Shown one piece after another: positions 35,652 to 47,680 of a DNA stretch of 64,000 nt. The stretch lies in assembly GCA_033065855.1 (NCBI GenBank), contig JAVXUO010001786.1, forward strand, positions 171,859-235,858, given 5' to 3'. The stretch's first letter is position 1; the number at the start of each line of letters is the position of its first letter. The position numbers were made by a program, and so were the translations under genes. This DNA comes from Escallonia rubra. Taxonomy: Eukaryota > Streptophyta > Magnoliopsida > Escalloniales > Escalloniaceae. Below the pieces are notes generated by a model. That model did not search any database. It saw nothing but the letters and a program-made list of their open reading frames with translations, and was not told where the DNA came from.

Positions 35652-36345
35652 CAATTATAACTTATGCTTTTTAAAAAATTTGTTGATAAAGGTTGCCGAT
35701 AAGATTTCGCTCGTGCAAATCGACGCTAAATGGTGCGTATGAAATTGTCATTAAAAATAAAGTAACCGGCTAAACAATATTAAGATTATGGTGTTACATT
35801 ACCCCCTCCCCCCACCCAAAAAAAAAACAAAAAAAACAAAAAAAAAATGGAGAAACACACATTAAAGAAAAAAGATATAACCTTCAAGAGTTTTTCCTCC
35901 ACTTCTTCCAATTTTTTTCTCCTCCTCTTCTTCTTCTTCTCCTCCCCCCCCCCCCCCCCTTTACAGAAGCTCCTCATTCTTTGATTTTCTTGTAGCTTCT
36001 CTCTCTTTCAATTTTCCTTTCTTTCTTTAATTTCCTAATTTATATTTATTTACATTCTACTTTCATTTACTAGGTCAGTCACCATTTTAAAAAGTATGAG
36101 GTGGCATATTTTTAAGGGGTTTCACTACACAAATGACACTAATCTTTACCTACTTTCAAAAATTACAAAATGGCCCCAAAACATTTCATAATTATAGACT
36201 GGCCCCATAACTTTACCTAATTACATTTTGACCCAAAACAAATTTTAAACTTTATACTGTATCAATTCTCGATTATCGTTAGGATTATCACCCTTTTATT
36301 TTTTCTATCAATGGATAATTAGATCAGACATCTCTGAAAAGTAAG
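35652..36345 (-). repeat. Gypsy LTR fragments, minus orientation
   Basis: 35652-35803 ends GGTGTTACA, followed by TTACCCCCTCCCCCC, which reads as a polypurine tract plus LTR start on the minus strand. 35960-36345 resembles the LTR-start region at 10500-10783: AGGTCAGTCACC, a gap, CAAAATGGCCCCAAAA, then GGTGTTATCA. A run of 16 C lies at 35944-35959. No coding sequence. Confidence 0.4.
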
Positions 36346-38189
36346 GGGTGTTATCACCCAAGAAATCCTGAAGCGTTAGATAATTATTCAATCGATAATT
36401 TAATGATACGAGCAACCTCAACTTAATAAACAACCCCAATATATGTCAGAGCTTCTAACATATGCAATAACTAAAATTCTCAAAAATAAATGATCTTAGA
36501 TGAAAAGAGTAAATTTAAGTACTCGAGAGAGTGAAGTAAGTAATGGTTTCTCTCATAGAGGCTTAACTAAACAAAAGAATAGAAGTACTTCAACTTCTTA
36601 TTCAGGATCTAGATCATCCCCAAGTAGCCTACTGATGATTATTAACACCCAGGAAATCCTGGAGCATTAGACCATCATGCAATTGATAACTTGATGACAC
36701 GATTAACCTCTAATCGAGAAACAACCCCAATATATGTCGGAGCTTCTAACGTATGCAATAACCGAAATTCTCAAAATTAAATGTTCTTTGATGAAAAGAC
36801 TACGTTTTAATACTTGAGAGGGTGAAGTAAGCAATGGTTTCCCTCGCAGGGGCTTAACTAAACAAAACAGTAAAGTACTCCAACTTCTTATTCATGCACT
36901 AGATCATCCTCAAGTAGTCTACATATGATTATTACCTGCCAAAGGGAAGAAATAGGATGAGCTTTTGAGAGCTTAGTAAGGTCGCTAAAGAACGAAACAG
37001 AGTGATTACAAACGATTTACATGTTAAATTCAATGGAAATATGCAAAAGAGTTTCTACTCAATCCCTTCGATAAGTTATTAATACGAACACATTCAGATA
37101 CACTGTAAACAATTTAGATGATATTAAACATGAGTAATTACAAAGCCATGCTGGTAGTGTAAGGTAACACGTAGCAAAGCCACAAATGCAATGCTCAATA
37201 ACACTTAGCAATAACATCAATTATCGATTAAGACCCAATAATAGGATCATAAGGGCAGTAAAAACATATTGATATCAATTATAATTCGGAGTTCAATAAG
37301 AGTTACAAACAAATAAAAAAAAACATAAATGAATACAAGTGGATGAACTCAGGGTTCAAATAAAAGTCTTTATTTTGGTCCAAAACTAAGCTACCTCGAC
37401 TAGATTTCTCTGCGCTAACCCAAGTTAGACAAATTAATAATCAGTATACGAAGTACACTATGATTATGAACTCATCATTAAATCCCTACACAGTTTTCTT
37501 TCCTACTCTAGTCATAAGCAAACCCAAGCGGGTCCCAACATACGACCAAACCTAGCTTGAAAACCCAGAACACTCTACAAAGCTTAATAACTCAAAATTC
37601 ATAATAAATTATCATAAAACACTTTTATGGCTTAAACAAAAATATAAACTCAAAAAATCAATTTTCTAAATTTTAAATATTTTTGAATTAAAAATATTTT
37701 CGTTTAATGCAATAAAAGCCCATAAAGAGCCATAATTGTTTCTAACTAAAATCAAAGTCCCATAATTTATGTAACCACATTATAATATATCTAAAAATTA
37801 TAGAAACTGAGATCATAGTTCAAAAACCATTAAAACTAATTATTCGTTTCATAAATTAAGGGGCAATACGGTTAGAGATACCAAATCATCTGTGAAATTG
37901 TTCAAACTTAAACTGGGACTTCTCTTAAGCATAAAAACATTACCATAATGTTTCCAGAATTTAATACATATTTTACATACTCAAAACGAATTTTATAAAA
38001 ATCATATTTTAAAAAAATATTAAAAATACTAAACGACTTTAGACAAATACGAAACATTGCCAGAAATTCTAATATTGCCTAAGGAACTCTACTGCAAAAT
38101 TTTGAGAGCTAACGATCACTGCGCACCATCCCATGCACGCACTGAATACAAACCGAGCACATGATACACCTGTGCAAGCATAGGGTAAC
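36346..38189 (-). repeat. Long LTR, minus orientation, interrupted by E2
   Basis: Complementary in order to 28500-30274: CACCCAAGAAATCC (LTR end, complement) at 36356, CAAGCGGGTCCCA (37527) and CCTAAGGAACTCTACTGCA (38077). It resumes after E2 at 51324-51445. A 290-bp direct duplication starts it (separate entry). No coding sequence. Confidence 0.55.
36356..36934. repeat. 290-bp tandem duplication
   Basis: Copy 1 (36356-36645) and copy 2 (36646-36934) start CACCCA(A/G)GAAATCCTG(A/G)AGC and end TGATTATT. They differ at many sites, so the duplication is old. Confidence 0.85.
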
Positions 38190-38815
38190 ACCCTTGTTAA
38201 CCCTACGGTTATTTAACCTAAGATTATATTTGATTTTGATGATAACTAACATTGATGATTATGCTGTCTAACATGCATTGAGTTGATGAAGCAATATGAA
38301 CAATCTCATACTCATGCAAACAGATTATTAGACAAGCAACACGGTCAAAGACTCTCAACGGAACGCATCAAAGAGGGAATTCGTCGATTGAAGTTTTCAT
38401 GCTTTTAATTCCGTCTTTGTAAAATAGACATAGAGAGATGATCGTTACGATGACTGTATACCTAGAACTTGCCCATAGGTTTTCCTTTCATGCATAAAAG
38501 TTTTTCATGCTTTAAAAACAAGGAAACTGCATTTTCAGGAATGCAGTCGACTGCATTGGGATGCAGTCGACTGCATGTTGGGCAGTAGGGTATTACAGTC
38601 GACTGCATTGGAATGCAGTCGACTGCAATACTTCCAGTAGCCTATTACAGTCGACCGCATTGCATTGCAGTCGACTGCAAGTTGGAAATTTGAATTTCCA
38701 ACGGCTACTTTTTGGGTTACAGTCGACTGCAATGGGCATTGCAGTCGACTGCATTTACCGTTTGGCGCATTTAATGCCCCACCTAACTCCAAACGGTCAT
38801 ATTTATTCCCAGCTC

Positions 38816-38823
38816 TATAAATA
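38816..38823 (+). promoter_or_regulatory. TATA box in E2 5' LTR
   Basis: TATAAATA, 72 bp after the start of the last palindrome core. Same position at 50662-50669 in the 3' LTR. Confidence 0.7.
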
Positions 38824-39036
38824 CTCATCTTGGGCATTGTTTTCATTCATCAATTGCATTCAAAGCTCTCATATCTTTCATATTCTCAAAGATCAAAGCA
38901 ATTGTTCAAATCTCTCTTGTTTTCATTGATTTCTCATCCTTTTCAAGAGAGCATTTATTGTGAGCTTACATTAGAGAGAGATACACTTTCTTAAGTCATC
39001 ATACACTCATCTCTCTTGTTATAAGTACTTCAACTT

Positions 39037-42000
39037 TGTCACGACCCAAACCCACGGCAGGCCCGCAAGCTAGGCACGTGACCGGCCGCAGACCCAATGG
39101 ACTCAAATCAAGGGCTCTGCCAGGCCTTATTTAAACCTGTCAACAATTCTAAAATCATGCATTAACTGACACCATAATATGACTTCTAAGAGGTCCTTAC
39201 ATATCTCCCCAAAATTATTTCTACTAAATTCCTCCTTAATGACATATATAATTTATTTAAAGGAAACCTCATTGAGTTAAGCTATAAACAGTTCTAGAGA
39301 TAAACCAGTAACATCATAATTTCTCAAGGAACTTAATTTAGCCTCCTAATAAGCATCTCCCACGGCTTCATTCTCATTTCCCTCGCAATACTCATGGTCA
39401 TCTAGTTGATCACCTGAAAACATTTATAAAAAGGGGTGAGCTTGGGGCCCAGTAAGTACACATACCATATCCCTAAAATAGATTTTGGGATTCATAAAAC
39501 ATGAAACATGCCACGGTTTTCTTCAATTTAAAACTGGCAAACATTTTCACAAGAGATACTATACATATATAGATTTTTTTAAAGCAATTCATCCAAGATT
39601 CTCAGAAACGAAGTATGACATCAAGAAGGCTTATTAACAACTATCACAGTTCATCATAACATGGGTATGTTGCGGTCAGCGTACGTTCCCCCCTGACCAG
39701 GGCCCACAATCCCTACTCTACCTGGGATGAACATTATTTGGTCAGGGTATGCGCCCCCCTGACTAGGGCCCACAATCCCTCCTTCATCCGGGATACATAT
39801 TATTGTGGACGCAAGGGCGCACCACGAGCAACAGTACTGTGCGTCAACGTATCGTCCCGTTGACCAGGACCCAACAATCCAACTTTCCCCTGTGGATATG
39901 GGGCGCAACAACCAAGGCAGAAATACCGTCTCATCCATCATAAGCCAACTTTACAACAACAATTCATAGAAACATTCCATGGCATTTTTTATGCATTTTC
40001 TCATCAACCAATTTACAGAAAAGCAGTTGCGTGTGAAAGGCTTTAAAACTTTTAAATGGAACAAATCATTTATACATATACATAGACGGAAAATATGGTT
40101 TACGGAGGAATATGGCAGAAGTACTTACCTCGCTCAAAATCCGCTTCAGGTATTTGCTCAAATGCCGGCCCTAACTCTTGACTATCAAAACCTAAATAAC
40201 AAATCATACGAATGTCATTCATTAATGCTCGAGCACACCTAAGTATTAGGTTTCTGTTAAATGAGTAAAACTTTACCCAACTGTCCCCCGGCTTATGAAT
40301 AATTACCTATTTGCCCCCCAATGCCTAAAGTACCTTATCCACCCAGATATAACCTAAAAGAGTCATTAGAAATAAATTAATAACTATCGTGATAATAAAG
40401 CGCTACGCTATATCCGATTGAGCGTTACTCCGCTAATAACGTTAAAAATAGCAAACGCCTTTAAAAACTTTTGAAAATATGAAATATTCTCCATCATAGC
40501 TACATAAGACTACTGTAAAAGTATCAAAATTTAATAACTTAAGTTAATATTTTAAAATACACCGAAATCTCTTTTACGAATAAACTTAGTTAGCACGTTT
40601 CCCGAGCTCTGAAAAATATAAAATTTTTACTGTGTGTAGACTTTGCAAAAATAATATAAGTTACTCTTTTGAGTTTTGTCAAAATCAATTTCTAGATATA
40701 TGTAAAAATTTAAGAAAGAAACTGTTAAAAGAATAGCCTTCTTTAGCGACACCTCTTTGTTAATTTCTTAAAACTAGACTTTCCCTCTCTAAACACAGTG
40801 CCTTCTTCTCCACCATTAACCCCATCACCTTACTTCACAACACTTACACCTCTATGCAGACCCATTTTTCTTCTTTGCAACTAAGTTGCATTTCTCATGA
40901 ATTGTAACATACTTACTACACATATACACACATTACTCTCACAAACCTTTTTATAATCTTCCCAGCTCACTTCCCTTCTTCCACGGCTGCCCCATGGTTG
41001 TACTCCCTTTCTCATAGCAGCCATAGTTGCCACGGCTTGAAACCCACGGAAGCTTACCTTGGTTACATTACCATGCTCACAACACTCACATGTATAAGAC
41101 CCACATCCACGGCTCACACAGCACACACACCAGTTTATACATACACTAATACACACATAACACAACATATATACCCCACTCCTAAACACACATACACATA
41201 GTAATTTCACACCTACAATGACACTGTCAGCAACCCTTCAGATTTTCTTCACATGGTACCAGTTTCTCTTCAGATCATGGTGTCCAAAACTTTGCCGCCA
41301 TTAATTTTAAATTGGGTCACCACCGTCAAGAAATACATGCTCCTCTCTCACTATAGACAGCATATTCACAAGACCCACAATTCCTACACCCATATGAACA
41401 CATACACGATTCACATAGAACACATAAACTGACGCACAACATAGTTGTCTGAACCATAGCGCGCCGCAAACACATGTCCATGGCAGCCCCTCCATCACCT
41501 CTCCATTGTTATCCTCATGTTCCCCTTGGCGAATTCGCGGCTGTGCCGGAGTATTTACTCACGGCAGCCAATGGTCCTTTCTCTCTCTCTCTCTCTCTTT
41601 CTTCCCAAAGTGTCAGCCCCTCACTTCGATTATTCCCACTGCAGCCATTACCCACGGCCACACAAAACACACAAATCTGTCCACGCAAGGTACCAACCTT
41701 GCTGTTACTTCCCTTCTCTCTCATACCTGGCGCATTAACACACCATAATCACTCAACCCATTAGCATCTCCACTCTCCTCCATTCCACGGCAGCCATGGC
41801 TGCCTACTCACGAATCCATCACGGCGACATGGCTGTCGTCGCCACTCTTATACGTAAACAGCCCCATCATCGTAAACCATTATGCCATGTCCACGTACCT
41901 CTTACCTTAAATGACCCGCAAACCCATGAACACAGCCCTCCCACGGCTGTCAACCATTCCACATATATATGTATATAGATTTTATACACACCTAGAGACC

Positions 42001-42552
42001 CATTTACATCCATACCCGAAATATATTCACATAGACTTAAATTTCAAGTAAGCTTACCGAATTTCTCAAGCGCCGGAGGCCTCCTTCACTCTTTCTCTGC
42101 GTCCTGCCGCTTCCAGATTGTGTGTGCACTTTAGGGTCGGCTGATCCTAATGTTACACATATATATATATATACAAAGACAGAAAACCTAGTTTTGACAA
42201 ATTTCATAAAAGTCCCCCAAATTTTCATGAGTTAATTTAGTATTTGCCCCGGCTTTATATTATTTCAGAAGGAAAGACCGAGCACTACTTATGACATATC
42301 ACGTGTCAGAAACATTTACCCATAGGTTGTCGCGTAACTCACTTCACTAATGGTCACTATTAGATTTCTAAAAAATACCGTAACGCTAATTGTCGCTAAA
42401 GACCTCAATCAATATCAATTATATCTGCTATCATTAAATTATAATTTATGATTCTAGAATTGTCGCTAAAGATCATAACTTATGATTTTAAATTGTCCCC
42501 AATTTGTCGCTATAGTAATAATAACCGGGTAATCTAGGTTCGGGGCATCACA
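39037..42552 (-). mobile_element. Element B: 3516-bp solo-LTR-like element inside E2's 5' LTR
   Basis: On the minus strand it begins TGTGATGCCCCGAACC and ends GGGTTTGGGTCGTGACA, matching A's ends. It is flanked by AACTT on both sides (39032-39036, 42553-42557). The interior shares marks with A, such as GGCACGTGACCGGCC and repeats around CCTGACCAGGGCCCACAATCCCT (39693, 39753, about 39850), but differs in length and middle sequence. It contains CCATGGCTGCC-type motifs (41790-41815) and a CT microsatellite (41578-41599). No primer site or pol, so a solo LTR is the best reading. Confidence 0.85.
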
Positions 42553-42996
42553 AACTTGTACTCATCTACTTCTTAAGAGTGAAATCTTGTACACATTTCT
42601 TCATTGAAAGGTTCTTGTATCAAAGCTTGGGGTTGTCAAGCTTTGGAGCTTTGGGTTTGTCAAAGCTTGTCCTTGATGTGGGCATAGCATCAAGGGATTT
42701 TAAGAGGTTCGATCTTGACCCGTAAGGAAGATCATACTAGTGGATTCTAGGGCCTTTCAAGGGACTTCCTTGAAGGGGTGGACGTAGGCTTGTGGGTATA
42801 TTAAGCCGAACCATTTAATTCTCCTTGTCAAGTATCTCTAAACCCTTCTCTCTTTACATTATTGTTTTACATTTGTGTTGAGATTGGTTGTTTGCTTATT
42901 TGTGTTATTGAGATTGAGGTTTGTTGTTTGTTAAATTTTAAAGTAGTCTTAAAACCCTATTCACCCCCCCTCTAGGGTTATTTTATTGGTTTCAAG

Positions 42997-43013
42997 TGGT
43001 ATCAGAGCCTCGG
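42997..43013 (+). other. Primer-binding site of E2, initiator tRNA-Met
   Basis: TGGTATCAGAGCCTCGG, 2 bp after the 5' LTR end. Identical to E1's site. Confidence 0.88.
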
Positions 43014-43053
43014 CTCTTGTTATATTGGGTAACGCCAAGAGAGTTAATCGATC

Positions 43054-44135
43054 ATGACTTACGTTGGGGGTATGGAGGGTAGTTCTACCACTAGGCCTCC
43101 ATTGTTTAATGGGACCAATTATAGTGTGTGGAAAGTTAAGATGAAAATCTACTTAGAATCTCAAGACTATGAGATGTGGGATATTGTTGAGAATGGCCCA
43201 TTCGTTCCGATAAAGGTGGTTGACAAGGTTGAAGAACCTAAATCAAAATCGGAGTATAGCGATCATGACAAGAAGATGATTTGTATGAATGCTAGAGCAA
43301 AAAATTGTCTTGTATGTGCTTTAGACACTAATGAACTCAATAGAGTCATTATGTGTAATTCCGCTAAGAGTATTTGGGATACTCTTCAAGTCACTCATGA
43401 AGGGACTTCTCTTCTTAGAGATTCCAAGATGAACTTATTGTTTAGAGATTATGAGTTATTCCATATGCTTTCAAATGAATCTATTACGGATATGAATACT
43501 CGTTTTACTAACATTGTGAACCCTTTGAAGCAATTGGGTAAGGAATTCACTAATGGTGATCTAGTAAGAAAAGTGATTAGGTCCTTACCAAGAGCTTGGG
43601 ATGCAAAGATCACCGCCGTCCAAGAATCAAAGAATCTCAACATCTTTCCTCTTGATGAATTGATGTGCTCATTCATGACGTACGAAATGCAACTCAAGAC
43701 CTTTGATCAAGAGGACGTCAAGAAGAAGCCTACATCAATTGCTCTTAAAGCTTCATCTTCAAACCTTGAGTCAAGTGATGATGATGAAGAATTTGATGAA
43801 GAGGATATGGCATTGGTTGCAAAGAACTTCAAGAAGTTCTTAAGATTTAGAATGAATGATGGAAGAAGGCAACAAAATACTAGCAACGAAGAGAGGCTTT
43901 GCTACAAATGCCACAAACCGGGACACATGAAGATGGATTGCCCTATCTACAAAAAGGAGAAGAAGGAAAGAAGAGATGTATGAGAAAAAGCTAAAAGAAG
44001 ACAATTTTCTAAGAAAGAGAACAAGGAAAAGGAAAAAGCAATGAATGCCGAACACACTTCAACATGGAGTGATTTTGATTCAAGTGATGAAGAAAATGTT
44101 CAAGCAAATGTGTACCTCATGGCAAATGATGAGGT
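43054..44135 (+). pseudogene. gag: Copia gag pseudogene of E2
   Basis: Starts MTYVGGMEGSSTTRPPLFNG. The Gag core and the first CCHC knuckle (CYKCHKPGHMKMDC, about 43900-43943) are present. A Trp codon is now TGA at 43981-43983 (E1 keeps Trp). After MANDEV (about 44130) the sequence jumps straight to the protease leader, deleting about 700 bp that in E1 encodes the acidic segment, coiled coil and second knuckle. The junction shares the bases GTA with both ends of the deleted segment. The start lies 41 bp after the primer site. It would encode the particle protein if intact; it is dead as it stands. Confidence 0.92.
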
Positions 44136-47100
44136 ATGTCTCAAAGCAAAATCAAGTAGCAAGAAGTGGATTCTTGATAGTGGATGCTCAAGACATATGA
44201 CCGGCAACATATCTCTTTTCACATCGATTGATCTTAAGGAAGGAGGAAATGTGACCTTTGGTGACAATTCTCAAGGAAGAATCAAAGGTAAATGAACTAT
44301 TGGTAAGGAACCACATTCAATTGAGAATGTGTTATATGTTGAAGGATTGAAGCATAACTTGCTTAGTATTAGTCAATTTAGTGATAAAAGGTTTTAAAGT
44401 TATCTTTGAGGCTTCTCAATGCACTATACTATCCTTGAAGAACAATGAAACTATTTTAGTTGGTAGTAGAGATAATAATGTTTACTCCATTCAATTAAAT
44501 GATTTAGCTAACCAAGATGTCAAGTGTCTTAGTGCTATTAGTGAAACATCTTGGCTTTGGCATCGAAGACTTGGTCACATGCACATGGAGCACTTGAAAG
44601 ATTTTTCAAGCAAAGAACTTGTGAGGGGTCTCCCGAAGATCAAGTTTGAGAAAGATAAAGTATGTGATGCTTGTCAAATGGGTAAGCAAAAGAAGGTCTC
44701 TCACAAACCGAAGAAAATGGTATCTACTTCTAGACCCTTGCAATTACTTCATATGGATTTGTTTGGACCAATCCCTACTACTAGTCTTGGTGGTAAATCA
44801 TATTGTTTTGTTATTGTTGATGACTTTTCTCGCTATACTTGGACTTTCTTTTTGGCTACCAAAGATGAATCTCTAAATGTGTTCACTTCATTTGCAAAAC
44901 GTGTTCAAAATCAAAAAGGTTATTTGATTACAAACATTCGAAGTGATCATGGTAGAGAATTTGAAAATTCAAAAATAGGAGCCTTGTGTGATGACTTTGG
45001 GATATCACATAACTTTTAGGCTCCTAGAACTCCTCAACAAAATGGTGTTGCCGAAAGAAAGAATAGGTCTTTGCAAGAAGCGGCAAGAACAATGCTTAAC
45101 GAATATGGTTTACCTAAATACTTTTGGGCGGAGGCGGTCAATTGTGCATGCTTTGTTCTTAATAGAGTTATCTTGCGAAATTTTTTGTTAAAAACCCCTT
45201 ATGAGCTTTTTAATGATAAGAAACCTAAGGTGAGCTTTTTTAGAGTCTTTGGTTGCAAATGTTTTGTTTTAAATACCAAGGATCACCTTAGCAAATTTGA
45301 TTCCAAAACCTTTGAGGGTATTTTTCTTGGTTACTCTAATCATAATATGGCATATAGAGTTTATAATAAAAGTACTTTGGTTGTTGAAGAATCCATTAAT
45401 GTTACTTTTGATGAGACTAATCCTTTTCTTCGGAGGACTAACATTGTTAATGTAGATGACATGGATAATGACTTGAGAACTTTGGACATAAGTGATAAAC
45501 TAGAAGGCAATCCCAAAGAAATTGATCTAGGGGAGCAACAATCAAGTTCTCAAAGGGGAAATGAGGAAGCAATCAATGATGCTTCAAACTTGGATAACTC
45601 TCAAGAAATACCAAAAGATTGGACTTACAAAAAGGATCATCCAAGCGATCAAATCTTAGGTAATCCTTCGAGTGGGGTAAGAACTCGACGCTCTCTTCAA
45701 CAACATGTTAATATAGCGTTTCTTTCCCAAATTGAACCGAAGAAATTCTCCGAAGCTCTACATCATAAATCTTGGATGCTTGCTATGTAAGAAGAGCTAG
45801 TTCAATTTGAAAGAAATCAAGTTTGGACCCTTGTGCCTAAACCTCAAAACTTTAGGATTATAGGCACAAAATGGATTTTTAGAAACAAACTTGATGAATC
45901 CGGAGTCGTGGTTAGAAACAAGGATAGATTAGTGGCCCAAGGTTATAACCAATAGGAAGGAATTGATTTTGATGAAACTTATGCACCGGTAGCTAGACTT
46001 GAATCTATTAGAATGCTATTAGCTTTTGCTTGCTATAGAGATTTTAAACTCTTTCAAATGGATGTCAAGAGTGCCTTTCTAAATGGTTTTATTTCGGAGG
46101 AGGTCTATGTGGCTCAACCTCCCGGCTTTGAACATGAAAAATTTCCAAACCATGTTTTCCGTCTTAGCAAAGCTCTTTATGGTTTAAAACAAGCTCCTAG
46201 AGCTTGGTATGAAAGGCTAAGTAATTTTCTTTTAGAAAATGATTTTTCAAGAGGAAAACTTGACACCACTCTTTTTATAAAATCTAAGGGCAATGACTTA
46301 TTGTTAGTGCAAATTTCTGTTGATGATATTATATTTGGTGCTACTAATGGATCCTTGTGCGAAGAGTTTGCTTCTTGTATGAGTAAGGAGTTTGAAATGA
46401 GCATGATGGGTGAACTCACCTTCTTCCTTGGATTGCAAATCAAACAAAGCAAGGATGGAATCTTTATCAACCAAGCCAAATACACCAAAGAGCTACTCAA
46501 GAGATTTGACATGGAAGCATCAAATGCTTTTGACACTCTAATGAGCTCTTCTTTAAAGATTGATAAAGATGAAAAGGGTAAGGATGTTGATATTAAGCGC
46601 TATCGAGGTATGATCGGATCACTCCTTTACCTTACCGCAAGTAGACCCGATATAATGTTTAGTGTTTGTTTATGTGCTAGATTTCAAGCTTGTCCTAAGG
46701 AATCTCATTTGATTGCCATCAAGAGAATCCTTAGATATCTTAAGGGCACTCACGATTTAGGGTTATGGTTTCCTAGAAACACTTCATTTTGTGACCTAAT
46801 TGGTTACTCCGACGCCGACTATGCCGGTTGTAAAACCGAGCGGAAAAGTACTAGTGGAGGTTGCCAATTCCTAGGTCACTCTCTTGTTTCTTGGAGTTCC
46901 AAAAAGCAAAATTCGGTTGCACTCTCTACCACCGAAGCCGAATATATGGCGGTTGGTGCTTGTTGTGCACAAATTCTTTGGATGAAACAAACCCTTTTGG
47001 ACTTTGGACTCAAGTATGATCACATACCTATCTTATGTGATAACACTAGTGCCATTGACTTGACCAAAAATCCCATCCAACATTCACGCACAAAGCACAT

Positions 47101-47263
47101 AGAAATCAAACACCATTTTATCCGTGATCATGTGCAAAAAGGTGATATTGTTCTAGATTTCGTGGACACAAATCACCAATTAGCGGATATCTTCACTAAA
47201 CCTTTAGATTCGAAGAGGTTTACCGCTCTTAGAAGAGAACTTGGCATGTCTTCACCTATGTGA
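44136..47263 (+). pseudogene. pol: Copia pol pseudogene of E2 (PR-INT-RT-RNase H)
   Basis: Order: protease DSGCSRHMTG (about 44175), pre-integrase WHRRLGH and CDACQMGK, integrase core (MDLFGP, SDHGREFE, then NGVAERKNR), reverse transcriptase [12 protein letters not shown], and RNase H with the usual ADIFTKPL tail. Damage: TGA at 44293 (Arg in E1), a 1-nt insertion near 44387, TAG at 45017 (Ser), TAA at 45788 (Gln), TAG at 45953 (Glu). The RT catalytic box reads SVDD instead of YVDD (46313-46330). From 46013 to the end the frame is open for 416 codons. The function would be copying and integrating the element; this copy cannot make an active polyprotein. Confidence 0.94.
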
Positions 47264-47477
47264 CTAAATGTTATATCTCTTGTGTATAATCATGCAAGTT
47301 GCACTTCTCATGCTTGAGCATTATCTCATATGCTTATAGCATGCTTTGGTTGATTTTTCTCTTTCCAAACTAACGTTGGTTTTATTGATTTTTATTTATT
47401 TTAAAATGATTTGCACACACTTCTATTGCAATATACATATGCATAATCATTTTCAAGACTGCTTGATTTTTTGCATT

Positions 47478-47555
47478 GAAGTCGACTGCATTAGGCAATT
47501 CAGTCGACTGCATTGGTCATTACAGTCGACTGCATTTGGGAATACAGTCGACTGC
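47478..47555. promoter_or_regulatory. Four palindrome sites upstream of ORF3, 22-bp period
   Basis: GTCGAC begins at 47481, 47503, 47525 and 47547, each followed by TGCATT and preceded by CA or AA. It is the same motif as in the LTR arrays, but here it is internal to the element, after pol. CATAAATC (about 47569) is a weak TATA candidate 20 bp further on. It probably marks a promoter for the ORF that follows (inference). Confidence 0.6.
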
Positions 47556-47680
47556 ATTACGGGGAAAGGGCATAAATCGAGCCCAAATCTCAGATTTCAG
47601 CAGATTTTCCTCTCTCTCTCTTCGAACTGAACCCTTTTCTCTCATACGGCCTCAATTCTCGTGCATTCAGCTTGAAATTG

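Larger units (their letters stand above)
38195..42994 (+). repeat. 5' LTR of E2 (1279 bp, split by element B)
   Basis: Parts 38195-39036 and 42558-42994, joined across B and one copy of its AACTT target site. Eight GTCGAC-type sites at 38546, 38566, 38598, 38618, 38650, 38670, 38722 and 38744 are followed by TATA box TATAAATA (38816-38823). The break lies about 220 bp downstream of the TATA box, so transcripts from this promoter would run into B. Confidence 0.93.

Noticed and set aside
47481-47552. The GTCGAC block before ORF3 as a simple LTR remnant
   Set aside because: Spacing (22, 22, 22) differs from all LTR arrays and the flanks do not match LTR sequence by eye; not excluded without alignment.
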